From NCBI GenBank assembly GCA_964654665.1, contig CAZZKV010000019.1:1-52632 (forward strand): DNA of 52,632 bases, written 5' to 3'. The position numbers were made by a program, and so were the translations under genes. Below are positions 1 to 8,792 of this stretch, one piece after another (the first letter of the stretch is position 1; the number at the start of each line of letters is the position of its first letter). The notes below the pieces were generated by a model that was not told where the DNA came from, did no database searches, and saw nothing but the letters and a program-made list of their open reading frames with translations. Source of the DNA: CALCKU01 sp964654665 (lineage in GTDB: Bacteria; Pseudomonadota; Alphaproteobacteria; Caulobacterales; Maricaulaceae).

Positions 1-65
1 AACGGCTTTATAATGTGGTCAGCGCCGAAAAGGTCGGCCGCCGCAAACATGCCGAGCGCGCCTAA
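1..65 (+). CDS. C-terminal tail of an upstream gene (partial)
   Basis: The third frame is open from the window edge to a TAA at 63-65 and encodes about 20 basic residues ending in KHAERA. This looks like the end of a gene truncated by the window, lying 39 bases upstream of leuA on the same strand. The stretch is too short to identify. It could be a chance open frame, so confidence is low. Confidence 0.35.
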   Translation, partial: RLYNVVSAEKVGRRKHAERA

Positions 66-104
66 GTTACATCGAAGACTGCCAAAGATTTTCGAGATTT
101 AAAA

Positions 105-1661
105 ATGAGTGAAACAAACACACAGGTCAAAATATTTGACACCACCTTACGCGACGGTGAACAAGCGCCGGGCTTTTCCATGACATCGGGCCAAAAGCTG
201 GCGATGGCCGAGGCCTTAGAAGGCCTCGGCGTGGATATTATCGAAGCGGGATTTGCCGCCGCATCGCCCGGTGACTTTGACGCGATCAAAACCATTGCCG
301 AAACCGTGAAAGACAGTACTATTTGCAGCCTTGCCCGCTGTAATGAGGGCGATATCCGTGCTAGCGGCGAAGCGATTAAACCTGCCACCTCGGGCCGCAT
401 CCATACCTTTATCGCGACTAGCCCGCTGCACCGCGAATATAAGCTTAAAATGTCCAAGGATGAAATTGTCGCTCGCGCGGTTGCCGGCGTCGAACTGGCG
501 CGCCGCTATACAGATGATGTTGAATTTTCTTGCGAAGACGCAATCCGCACAGAGCGCGATTACCTCAAGCGCGTGGTCGAGGCTGCGATCAAGGCGGGCG
601 CGACAACGATTAATATTCCCGATACGGTGGGCTATACCACGCCCGAAGAAATTCAGGACTTATTCCAGTTTCTAACCACGGAAATCGAGGGGGCAGATAA
701 GACCGTGTTCTCGGCCCATTGTCATGACGATTTGGGTCTGGCAGTCGCCAATTCATTGGCGGCGGTGCGCGGCGGTGCGCGGCAAGTCGAATGCGCGCTA
801 AACGGTATTGGCGAGCGCGCGGGAAATTGCGCGACAGAAGAAATCGTGATGGCATTAAATACCCGCAAAGACTTCTTTGGCCTGTCAACAGGGATCAAGA
901 CAGAAGGTATTTACGGGGCGTCGAAATTACTGGCAACGCTGACGGGGAATCCCGTGCCGCGCAATAAGGCTATTGTCGGTAAAAATGCTTTCGCCCATGA
1001 AAGCGGCATTCATCAGCACGGGGTTTTGGCCAATCGCGAAACCTATGAAATCATGAAACCTGAGGATGTCGGTGTCTCGACCGATAATCTTGTGCTTGGC
1101 AAACATTCAGGCCGCGCGGCGCTGAAAAACCGCGCTTCGAAATTGGGGTTTGAATTATCAGATAATCAACTCCAATCCGTCTTTGTCGCGTTTAAGGCGC
1201 TTGCCGATGCTAAAAAGGAAGTCTTTGATGCCGATCTCGAAGCGCTGATATTAGGCGAAGCCGTCGGCACGCAAGGGCCTTGGGCGATTAAATCTCTTTA
1301 TGTCTCCGCAGGCTCAGATGATAATCGCAATCCATTAGCGACTGTCCGCCTGACCCATGATGATGGGCGCGAGCGTGAACATGTCTCGGCGGCCTCTGGC
1401 CCGATGAATGCCGTTTTTGACGCGATATCACAAATTACGGATACGCCGATGACGCTGGAGCATTTCGGAGTTAATTCCGTCTCCGGTGGTAAGGACGCCA
1501 TGGCCGAAGCCACCGTGCGCGTGACAACGGAATTTGAAAGCTATCAAGGACGCGGGGCGTCAACAGACACGGTTCTGGCCAGTGCCAAAGCCTATCTTGA
1601 TGTGATTAACCGGATCGAACGGCGCGCTGTCAGACAAGCGTCTATTGCGGCGCAGCACTGA
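105..1661 (+). CDS. leuA: 2-isopropylmalate synthase
   Basis: This 518-residue cytoplasmic enzyme condenses acetyl-CoA with 2-oxoisovalerate, the first committed step of leucine synthesis. The N-terminal HMGL-like TIM barrel shows FDTTLRDGEQAPG at residues 11-23 and the metal-binding HCHDDLGLA motif near 204. The C-terminal third (from about 370) is the LeuA dimer/allosteric domain, normally the site of leucine feedback. Length matches the 510-520 residue bacterial type. It starts an operon; its TGA overlaps the next ATG as TGATG. I see no leucine-rich leader peptide in the 104 bases upstream, although the window edge limits that view. Confidence 0.97.
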   Translation: MSETNTQVKIFDTTLRDGEQAPGFSMTSGQKLAMAEALEGLGVDIIEAGFAAASPGDFDAIKTIAETVKDSTICSLARCNEGDIRASGEAIKPATSGRIHTFIATSPLHREYKLKMSKDEIVARAVAGVELARRYTDDVEFSCEDAIRTERDYLKRVVEAAIKAGATTINIPDTVGYTTPEEIQDLFQFLTTEIEGADKTVFSAHCHDDLGLAVANSLAAVRGGARQVECALNGIGERAGNCATEEIVMALNTRKDFFGLSTGIKTEGIYGASKLLATLTGNPVPRNKAIVGKNAFAHESGIHQHGVLANRETYEIMKPEDVGVSTDNLVLGKHSGRAALKNRASKLGFELSDNQLQSVFVAFKALADAKKEVFDADLEALILGEAVGTQGPWAIKSLYVSAGSDDNRNPLATVRLTHDDGREREHVSAASGPMNAVFDAISQITDTPMTLEHFGVNSVSGGKDAMAEATVRVTTEFESYQGRGASTDTVLASAKAYLDVINRIERRAVRQASIAAQH

Positions 1662-2074
1662 TGGCCGGAGCTTTCAAATATATAAGGATATTAACTGCAA
1701 TTGTTTTACCAATTATTGTAATTTATAATTTTTTGCAAAGTCTTATCCAACAATCTCAGGTGATCTTGGATGGGCCACTTACTCATTTTATATCTTACAC
1801 TTTTGCAATAAACAAAATAGTTTTAGCCGGATTCTTATCCATGGTTCTATGGTTTGATTTTAAGATAGATTTACCGCTTTGGGGAAATATCGTCCTTCGA
1901 ATTTTTGGCCTTATATCCATACTTCTAAGTCTCATCGGGTTTGTTTACATTTTCAAACAACAACAATTTAGCGATATGCCCTTTTTGGCTGAATTTTATC
2001 TATTTCAAACCGCGTATTTGTTAATATCGGTTATAATTTGGGGAAAAAGTTTTAAGGAAAAAACAAATGCTTAA
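1661..2074 (+). CDS. small four-helix membrane protein, unknown function
   Basis: This 137-residue protein has four predicted hydrophobic helices (about 7-29, 47-65, 75-97 and 108-127) and a lysine-rich C-terminus (KSFKEKTNA). I do not recognise a family. It sits inside the leucine operon, with its ATG overlapping the leuA stop and its last 8 bases overlapping the leuC start, so it is probably translationally coupled to both. Its base composition is visibly much more AT-rich than the flanking leu genes, which suggests a later insertion that kept the operon continuous. A role in leucine metabolism is not shown; a passenger gene or a small transporter-like protein are both possible. Confidence 0.75.
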   Translation: MAGAFKYIRILTAIVLPIIVIYNFLQSLIQQSQVILDGPLTHFISYTFAINKIVLAGFLSMVLWFDFKIDLPLWGNIVLRIFGLISILLSLIGFVYIFKQQQFSDMPFLAEFYLFQTAYLLISVIIWGKSFKEKTNA

Positions 2075-3461
2075 AACACTTTTTGACAAAGTCTGGGATC
2101 GCCATTGTGTTGTGGCCGAAACGCCGGACCAACCGGCAACGCTTTATATAGACTTGCACCTCATCCATGAGGTCACAAGCCCGCAAGCTTTTACAGAGCT
2201 AAAGCAGCGCGGCCTCACGGTCCGCCGTCCTGATCGCACACTGGCAACCATTGACCACTCGACCCCGACGCGGATTAATCCTGATGGTACTCGCCCTTAT
2301 CATACGGAGCAAGCCGAACGGCAGGTCGAAACCCTTCTGACCAACACAGCCGAGCACGGGATAGAGACCCATGGTTGGGACAGTGACAATCGCGGTATTG
2401 TTCACGTTATGGGGCCAGAACTGGGCGCGACGCAGCCCGGCATGACCATCGTCTGCGGGGATAGCCATACCAGCACGCATGGTGCGTTCGGGGCGATCGC
2501 CTTTGGTATCGGGACAACACAGGTCGGCCATGTTCTGGCCCATCAATGCCTGCTGATGCGCAAACCCAAAACTATGGCCATTCATGTTAATGGCGAGCTG
2601 GCAGACGGGGTCACGCCCAAAGACGTTATCCTCGCCATCATTGCCAAAATCGGCGTGGGCGGCGGCACAGGTTACGCGCTGGAATATTGCGGCAATGTCT
2701 TTCGTGAGATGAGCATGGACGGGCGGATGACCGTTTGTAATATGTCTATCGAGGCGGGGGCGCGCTGCGGCATGATTGCGCCTGACGAGACGACCTTTGC
2801 CTATCTGAAAGACCGTAAATTTACACCAGAGCATTTTGAGGCAGCGTGCGCAGATTGGGCTTTGCTGGCGACAGATATCGGGGCCGTCTACGATAAAGAA
2901 GTACATATCAAGGCTGAAGATATAAAACCGATGGTGACTTATGGCACGCATCCGGGCATGGGCATTGCCATTGACGCGATTATTCCCGCCCCTGCTGATA
3001 AGGCGGATGAAAACGCCCTGAGCTATATGCAGCTCACATCAGGGGTTAAAATCGCGGGCACACAAATTGATAAGGTCTTTATCGGCTCTTGTACCAATTC
3101 CCGTATGGAAGACTTGCGTGCTGCCGCTGATATTTTACAGGGCCGGAAAGTTGCACCCCATGTCACAACGATCATTGTACCGGGTAGTGTGCTTATCAAG
3201 GCGCTCGCCGAAGAGGAAGGTCTGGACACTATCTTTACCGAAGCGGGTGCACAGTGGCGCGAGGCTGGCTGTTCTATGTGTCTGGGTATGAACGGCGATA
3301 TTGGGGCGCCGGGTGATCTGGTTGTCTCGACGTCAAACCGTAATTTCGCCGGACGCCAAGGGCCGGGCGTGCGCACAGTTTTGGCCTCGCCGGAAACCGC
3401 AGCAGCCTCTGCAGTCGCAGGCGTAATAGCGGACCCTCGCATGTTAGGAGAGGCAGGATGA
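2067..3461 (+). CDS. leuC: 3-isopropylmalate dehydratase large subunit
   Basis: This 464-residue aconitase-family subunit pairs with LeuD to isomerise 2- to 3-isopropylmalate. The [4Fe-4S] ligands are visible: Cys in FIGSCTNSR near residue 342 and the CSMC pair near 402 and 405. GDSHTSTHGAFGA and the AGRQGPG substrate motif are also present. Length is normal for the bacterial LeuC type. It begins within the end of the AT-rich membrane gene and ends in an ATGA overlap with leuD, as expected for stoichiometric translation. Confidence 0.97.
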   Translation: MLKTLFDKVWDRHCVVAETPDQPATLYIDLHLIHEVTSPQAFTELKQRGLTVRRPDRTLATIDHSTPTRINPDGTRPYHTEQAERQVETLLTNTAEHGIETHGWDSDNRGIVHVMGPELGATQPGMTIVCGDSHTSTHGAFGAIAFGIGTTQVGHVLAHQCLLMRKPKTMAIHVNGELADGVTPKDVILAIIAKIGVGGGTGYALEYCGNVFREMSMDGRMTVCNMSIEAGARCGMIAPDETTFAYLKDRKFTPEHFEAACADWALLATDIGAVYDKEVHIKAEDIKPMVTYGTHPGMGIAIDAIIPAPADKADENALSYMQLTSGVKIAGTQIDKVFIGSCTNSRMEDLRAAADILQGRKVAPHVTTIIVPGSVLIKALAEEEGLDTIFTEAGAQWREAGCSMCLGMNGDIGAPGDLVVSTSNRNFAGRQGPGVRTVLASPETAAASAVAGVIADPRMLGEAG

Positions 3462-4036
3462 GTTTTAAGCCTTTAATTAAAATAACATCAAAAACCGTTG
3501 TTCTGCCTACGGCCAATATTGACACAGACCAGATCATGCCCGCCCGGTTTCTGACCAAAACAACCAAGGCCGGTTTTGGCCAACACCTGTTTAATGACTG
3601 GCGCTATAATGAGGACGGTAGCGAGACCGACCACCTTCTCAATAGCGAGGCGGCCAAAACCTGCGAAATTCTCGTAGCGGGGCATAATTTTGGTTGCGGG
3701 TCATCGCGTGAACATGCGCCATGGGCCTTAACAGATTACGGGTTTCGCGTTGTTATAAGCTCTGAAATAGCGGATATCTTTCGGGGTAATTCTCTTAAAA
3801 ATGGCCTCTTGCCTATCGTCATAGACAAAGCGGCTCATCAATGGCTCCTTGATCATCCTGATGACGTTATCACAGTTGATCTTGAGGCCTGCGAGGTCCG
3901 CTTGCCCAAAAATGGCGGCACCTATGGATTTGAAATCGACGCCTTTTCCCGTCTCTGCCTGATGGAAGGCGTGGATGAAATGGGGTATTTAGCCCGACAA
4001 GGCGACGCTATAACACAATTTGAGACCGCAAAATGA
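3458..4036 (+). CDS. leuD: 3-isopropylmalate dehydratase small subunit
   Basis: This 192-residue swivel-domain subunit completes the isopropylmalate isomerase with LeuC. It carries NIDTDQIMPARFL near the N-terminus and the hallmark GCGSSREHAPWAL motif near residue 80. Length fits the roughly 200-residue bacterial LeuD. It overlaps leuC by 4 bases upstream and leuB by 4 bases downstream. Confidence 0.96.
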   Translation: MSFKPLIKITSKTVVLPTANIDTDQIMPARFLTKTTKAGFGQHLFNDWRYNEDGSETDHLLNSEAAKTCEILVAGHNFGCGSSREHAPWALTDYGFRVVISSEIADIFRGNSLKNGLLPIVIDKAAHQWLLDHPDDVITVDLEACEVRLPKNGGTYGFEIDAFSRLCLMEGVDEMGYLARQGDAITQFETAK

Positions 4037-5088
4037 ACATAAATTTCACCTATCTCCCCGGTGACGGGATTGGCCCTGAAGTGGGAGCGGCGGCGCTGGA
4101 TGTTCTGGAGGCTGTGGCGCAAAAATATGGCCATAAATTAGAACCAGAATTTTATCTGGCAGGCGGCGCAGCCATAGACGCAGGTCTCAAACCTCTACCC
4201 GATGAAGCTTATGCATCCTGTCAAAAAACGGGCGCTATTTTACTAGGTGCAGTTGGCGGACCAAAATGGGACCACCTCAAAGGTACGGATAGACCCGAAC
4301 TCGGTTTGCTTTTGTCTTTACGGAAAAACCTTAACCTCTATGCCAATATTCGGCCCTGCAAGCCCTATCCGGCCTTAATAGAGCGCGCCCCGCTTAAACG
4401 TGAGCGCCTTGAAGGCACGGATTTTATCGTCATGCGCGAGCTAACAGGCGGGATTTATTTCGGTGAGAAAGGCCGTGATAATTTAGGCGCTTATGACGAG
4501 TGCCGCTATAGCGAGATGGAAGTCGAGCGCATTGCGGTCAAAGCTTTTGATCTGGCTATGCAGCGGCGTAAGAAAGTGACATCGGTTGATAAATCCAATG
4601 TGCTGGAAACCTCGCGTCTCTGGCGCGAGACGGTCATAAAAGTTGCCGAGCAATATCCAGAGGTCGAATTGGAGCACCTTTTAGTCGATGCCATGACCAT
4701 GCACATGCTGACAAAAGCCCAGAGTTTTGATGTGGTCCTGACGGAAAACATGTTTGGCGATATTTTGACAGACGAAGCCTCCGTTCTGGCTGGCTCTATG
4801 GGGGTTATCCCATCTGCATCTATATCAGATGGGACACTCGGCCTTTATGAACCCATACATGGCAGTGCGCCTGATATTGCGGGCCAAGGTAAGGCCAATC
4901 CGCTGGCGATGATTTTATCGGCTGCGTGGATGTTAAAATTAACGTTCGGCTTAACGGCGGAAGCCGCGGTTATTGAGGCCAGTGTTGAGGCGGCCTTGTC
5001 TGGCGGGCATATAACCGGCGATTTAGGCGGGACCCTTTCAACATCTCAGCTCGGAGACTGGATAGCGGATTATGTCCATCAATCTTAA
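4033..5088 (+). CDS. leuB: 3-isopropylmalate dehydrogenase
   Basis: This 351-residue enzyme oxidatively decarboxylates 3-isopropylmalate with NAD+ to 2-oxoisocaproate, the leucine precursor. It shows LPGDGIGPEV at the N-terminus, GAVGGPKWD, the DAMTMHML segment, and MFGDILTDEASVLAGSMG, which carries the metal-binding aspartates. Length is typical. It overlaps leuD by 4 bases and ilvA by 17 bases, so the whole leuACDB set plus ilvA is one transcription unit. Confidence 0.96.
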   Translation: MNINFTYLPGDGIGPEVGAAALDVLEAVAQKYGHKLEPEFYLAGGAAIDAGLKPLPDEAYASCQKTGAILLGAVGGPKWDHLKGTDRPELGLLLSLRKNLNLYANIRPCKPYPALIERAPLKRERLEGTDFIVMRELTGGIYFGEKGRDNLGAYDECRYSEMEVERIAVKAFDLAMQRRKKVTSVDKSNVLETSRLWRETVIKVAEQYPEVELEHLLVDAMTMHMLTKAQSFDVVLTENMFGDILTDEASVLAGSMGVIPSASISDGTLGLYEPIHGSAPDIAGQGKANPLAMILSAAWMLKLTFGLTAEAAVIEASVEAALSGGHITGDLGGTLSTSQLGDWIADYVHQS

Positions 5089-6595
5089 TGATTTGAAAGC
5101 CCGTATCGAGGCTGCTGATGTCTACGCGCTTGCCAAGCGCACGCCATGCCAGCTCGCGCCAAAGCTTTCGGCTGAACATGGGCGTAATATCTGGCTCAAA
5201 CGCGAAGATCTGCAAGATGTGTTTAGTTTCAAAATCCGCGGGGCGGCTAACCGGATAGCTGGATTAACCGACGCCGAAAAAACCAAAGGGGTCTGTGCGG
5301 CCAGTGCGGGTAATCACGCCCAAGGTATGGCGGCGGCGGCCAGCTATTACCAAACCAAAGCCGTGATCTTTATGCCCGTAACAACGCCGATGATTAAAGT
5401 CGAAGCGGTGCAGGCGCGGGGCGCGGAAACCCGGCTGATTGGCGATAGTTATGACGAAGCGTGTAAGGCTGCAATTGACTATGCCACCGAGAGCGGCGCG
5501 GTTTTTATCCATCCCTTTGATGAGCTTGACGTGATTGCCGGACAAGGCACTGTTGGCAAAGAAATTATGGAACAAATGCCGCGCCCCCCGGCGGCTATCT
5601 ATATTTGTACTGGCGGCGGCGGTCTTGTGTCCGGTATTGGAACATGGATCAAAGCTGTCTCTCCCGCCACCAAAATCATAGCCGTCGAACCTGCTGGGGC
5701 CGCCACGCTCAAAACCTCATTAGATGCTGGCAAACCCACGCCTTTAAATAAAGTTGACGGCTTTGCCGACGGTGTGGCTGTCAAGCTTATCGGAAAAAAC
5801 ACGCTTGAAATTTCAAAGTCGGTTGTTGATGAGTGCATCACTGTGACCAATGACGAAATATGTGCGGCCGTCAAAGACGTGTTTGAAGCCACGCGAACGG
5901 TTGTCGAACCGGCGGGTGCATTAGCCCTAGCCGGTCTTATCAAACATACACGCGGTGGCCAAGCGCCTGACGGGGATTGTGTTGTAACAATTTCAGGGGC
6001 CAATGTAAATTTTGACCGTATTGGCCATATTGTCGAACGCGCGGAATTGGGAGCAGGCGAAGAAATGCTTTTCGCGGCCATTATTCCTGAACAAGCGGGA
6101 GCATTTTTAAACTTTGTCCGGGCTTTAGGTAATCGCGCCGTAACGGAATTTAATTATCGTTATGTTGATAGGGTAGATGCCCATGTTCTGGTCGGGGTGA
6201 AAATTAAATCGGCAGTTGAACGCGATGCGATTATCACCGCCATGGGCGAGCATGATATTTCTGTTTCGGATTTATCCGAAGACCGGCTGGCGAAACGCCA
6301 TCTGCGCCATATGGTTGGCGGGCGGGCCAGTAAGGATATTGACGAAGTCATTTACCGGTTTGAATTTCCAGAGCGCCCCGGCGCGCTCACGGATTTTTTG
6401 ATTAATTTGGATGCGCGCTGGAATATTTCGCTCTTTCATTATCGCAATCATGGACATTCAACTGGTCACGTATTGTGCGGCTTTCACGTGCCGGACGGTA
6501 ATGTTAAAGCCTTGGAAAACTCTCTGGCGAAAACGGGATATCCGATGCGCGCTGAGACTAAAAATGTTGCTTATGATTATTTTTTACGCGCCTAG
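5072..6595 (+). CDS. ilvA: threonine dehydratase, biosynthetic (with C-terminal ACT-like domains)
   Basis: This 507-residue PLP enzyme deaminates threonine to 2-oxobutyrate, the entry point to isoleucine. The PLP lysine lies in SFKIRGA near residue 54, SAGNHAQG forms the substrate loop and the phosphate-binding GGGGLVSGIG follows. The region after about 330 contains two ACT-like regulatory repeats, so this is the long, feedback-sensitive biosynthetic form rather than the short catabolic TdcB type. The start overlaps leuB by 17 bases; the ATG at 5088 is out of frame, which supports 5072. Its place with leu genes links isoleucine and leucine supply. Confidence 0.95.
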   Translation: MSINLNDLKARIEAADVYALAKRTPCQLAPKLSAEHGRNIWLKREDLQDVFSFKIRGAANRIAGLTDAEKTKGVCAASAGNHAQGMAAAASYYQTKAVIFMPVTTPMIKVEAVQARGAETRLIGDSYDEACKAAIDYATESGAVFIHPFDELDVIAGQGTVGKEIMEQMPRPPAAIYICTGGGGLVSGIGTWIKAVSPATKIIAVEPAGAATLKTSLDAGKPTPLNKVDGFADGVAVKLIGKNTLEISKSVVDECITVTNDEICAAVKDVFEATRTVVEPAGALALAGLIKHTRGGQAPDGDCVVTISGANVNFDRIGHIVERAELGAGEEMLFAAIIPEQAGAFLNFVRALGNRAVTEFNYRYVDRVDAHVLVGVKIKSAVERDAIITAMGEHDISVSDLSEDRLAKRHLRHMVGGRASKDIDEVIYRFEFPERPGALTDFLINLDARWNISLFHYRNHGHSTGHVLCGFHVPDGNVKALENSLAKTGYPMRAETKNVAYDYFLRA

Positions 6596-6601
6596 CCGGC
6601 G

Positions 6602-6991
6602 TTATGACGTCGGGGCGCCACTTGCCCATATGATGGCCATAAAGGCTCCTTTGGATCGCGGCAATAATATCAGACACAGTGCAATAGCGACGGCTGATAA
6701 AAGACCGATAATCCCCCAATCGGGTAAGCCTGACTTGAAAATTAGAAAATGGAAAAACGGGGCCAAGAGATGACCAACAATCACTATCGTCAGCCATGCC
6801 GGCCCGTCATCTGCGCGCACCATTTCCCAGTTTTTACCACAGCTTTGACAGGCTTTTACAGGTTTCAAATACCTATGAAACAGCGGAGCCTTGCCGCATT
6901 TCGGGCATTGCAACCGGACACCGCGTTTGATCGCCAGCCATTTTTTGATGGGCTTTATATGAGAGCTCTCCATAAGTTTATTTATGCGCAA
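6602..6991 (-). CDS. DUF983 zinc-ribbon membrane protein
   Basis: This 129-residue protein matches the DUF983 pattern. An N-terminal zinc-ribbon-like cluster (CPKC at 29-32, CQSC at 48-51) is followed by two hydrophobic helices (about 66-88 and 92-110). DUF983 proteins are common in alphaproteobacteria, often near cytochrome oxidase assembly genes, but have no settled function. Here it stands alone, convergent with ilvA and divergent from the aspartokinase-like gene. An in-frame ATG at 6973 is an alternative start. Confidence 0.8.
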   Translation of the reverse strand: MRINKLMESSHIKPIKKWLAIKRGVRLQCPKCGKAPLFHRYLKPVKACQSCGKNWEMVRADDGPAWLTIVIVGHLLAPFFHFLIFKSGLPDWGIIGLLSAVAIALCLILLPRSKGAFMAIIWASGAPTS

Positions 6992-7124
6992 ACGGTGGAA
7001 AAGACCACTGCGGCATATGGCTCTTTGATTGACGGCACGCTCTGGCTGTTTTATGCACGCCGCTTCACGCGCCGATTTGAAACAGCTTGCGGGCGCACCG
7101 CTAAATTCCGCTAAAGAGGTCCTT

Positions 7125-8792
7125 ATGCCTGTCCCGATAATTGTCTTGAATTTTGGCCATAGTGTCTTGCGGTCCCTTGATGATTATACCCATGCCGCCA
7201 GTGAGATTTACCGTCATTACCGGCAAGGGAATAATGTTATTGCCGTTACGTCTGCGCAGAGCGATCAAACGGATGTTTTAATGGCTGAGGCCCGTCATGT
7301 TGGCCCAGGTGACGGTGCTAAAAACCTAGCGGAATTAATCCAGCTAGGCGAACGGCGTTCAGCAGCGCTTTTGGCTTTGGCGTTAGAACGCATTGGCGCC
7401 CCCGCTTTTGTACGCCAAGCGCGCGATCTTGGTTTGCGGGCCCACGGACCGGCGAATGATGCGGCGCTAATTGATTTGAATGTAGAGCAGCTCAAAGCGG
7501 ATTTAAAAAATCATGATATTGTGGTTATGCCCGGATTTGTTGCTATTGGCGAAAATGATCGACCTTCATTATTAGGTCAGGGCGGGGCTGATTTGACGGC
7601 GCTTTATGTAGCGGAAAAATTAGGCGTAAAGGCTTTACTTTTAAAAGATGTTGATGGCGTTTATGATCATGACCCGAAAGAGGCTGGCCCGCCGCCATTG
7701 CGATATTCCGACATTTCATGGGCCGATGCGCGCGAAAAAGCCAGTGTTCTTGTCGCACCAAAAGCGTTGGAATTTGCTGCCGATAATGGACTGGCATTTG
7801 AGATCGGCACACCGGGTATTGAAAATTATAGCACAATTGGCGCGAAAACATTGCCGCCGTCTGCGGCGCGCCATCCTAAAAAATTGCGGATAGCTATGAT
7901 GGGGTGCGGGGTTGTTGGCGGGGGTATTTATCGCCGGATTGCGGCTTATCCGGACCGGTTTGAACTGGTTAAAATTATGGTGCGCAATGTCGATAAATAT
8001 ATTGACCAGGGTTATCGACCGGATGAATTAACCACTGATTTTACCGATATTATAGCCGCCAGACCCGATATCTTTATTGATGTTTCCGGTCCTGTTGAAC
8101 CCGCGCTCGGATTTTGCCGGGATATGCTGGGGCGCGGCGTTCATGTTGTGAGTGCCAATAAACAGGCGATTGCACAGGGCGGACAGGCTTTAATCGATTT
8201 TGCCGCAGATAATAAAGCGGTGCTGGCATTTTCATCTGCTGCGGGCGGGGGCATGCCTGTGTTGGAAATGTGTTTACGCGAGCATGGACGGATCACGCAT
8301 GTCGAGGCGCTTTTAAACGGGACAACCAATTATATGCTCGGTGCAATCGGGGCTGGGCAGAGCTATGGAGAGGCGTTGAAAGACGCGCAAAATAAAGGGT
8401 TTGCCGAGGCCGATCCCTCCTCTGATGTTAATGGATCAGACGCGGCGGCGAAAATTCGCTTGGTGGCGCTGTTGGGTTTTGGACAGGTGATTGATCTGGA
8501 TGATATTCCGCGCGACACAATTGAAAATTATGCGCCAAATATTCTACCTCAGGGTATTATGAAACGCGTTGCGCAATGCCGGATGGACACAGATGGATTT
8601 AGTGCTTCTCTTGTGTTGAAAGATTTGCCGAAAGATGATTTTATAGCTCAGGCTGAAGGCGAAGAAGCCCATGCCGTTTTCACATTTGATAATGGCGAGC
8701 GCTATAAAATCAGGGGCAAGGGCGCCGGGCGCTGGCCAACGGCCGAGTCGGTTATGGCGGATTTATTTGATATTTCAGGACGGTATTATTAA
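7125..8792 (+). CDS. aspartokinase-like / homoserine dehydrogenase fusion protein
   Basis: The ATG at 7125 follows AAAGAGGT and gives 555 residues; an upstream in-frame start at 7029 adds unlikely sequence. Residues 1-245 are an amino-acid-kinase fold (LGERRSAALLALAL, LGQGGADLTA, KDVDGVYDHDP). Residues 260-555 are homoserine dehydrogenase: GCGVVGGG nucleotide loop, VSANKQAIA and SDVNGSDAAAKIRL with the catalytic lysines, NGTTNYML, and GAGRWPTAESVMADL. The dehydrogenase half looks fully active and would reduce aspartate semialdehyde toward threonine. The kinase half has NFGHSV where aspartokinases have KFGGTS, and no ACT domain lies between the halves, unlike E. coli ThrA. The kinase may be inactive or structural. 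Confidence 0.88.
   Translation: MPVPIIVLNFGHSVLRSLDDYTHAASEIYRHYRQGNNVIAVTSAQSDQTDVLMAEARHVGPGDGAKNLAELIQLGERRSAALLALALERIGAPAFVRQARDLGLRAHGPANDAALIDLNVEQLKADLKNHDIVVMPGFVAIGENDRPSLLGQGGADLTALYVAEKLGVKALLLKDVDGVYDHDPKEAGPPPLRYSDISWADAREKASVLVAPKALEFAADNGLAFEIGTPGIENYSTIGAKTLPPSAARHPKKLRIAMMGCGVVGGGIYRRIAAYPDRFELVKIMVRNVDKYIDQGYRPDELTTDFTDIIAARPDIFIDVSGPVEPALGFCRDMLGRGVHVVSANKQAIAQGGQALIDFAADNKAVLAFSSAAGGGMPVLEMCLREHGRITHVEALLNGTTNYMLGAIGAGQSYGEALKDAQNKGFAEADPSSDVNGSDAAAKIRLVALLGFGQVIDLDDIPRDTIENYAPNILPQGIMKRVAQCRMDTDGFSASLVLKDLPKDDFIAQAEGEEAHAVFTFDNGERYKIRGKGAGRWPTAESVMADLFDISGRYY

Noticed and set aside
1..104. Leucine attenuator upstream of leuA
   Set aside because: No leucine codon run or alternative hairpins are visible in this stretch. 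Too little sequence is present to exclude a site farther upstream.
766..783. Tandem 9-base repeat GCGGTGCGC in leuA
   Set aside because: It encodes the conserved AVRGGARQVE region of LeuA, so it is coding repetition, not a repeat element.
2199..2951. 250-codon open frame on the minus strand opposite leuC
   Set aside because: The plus strand encodes a complete LeuC with all active-site motifs. The minus-strand translation has no recognisable domain and is a shadow.
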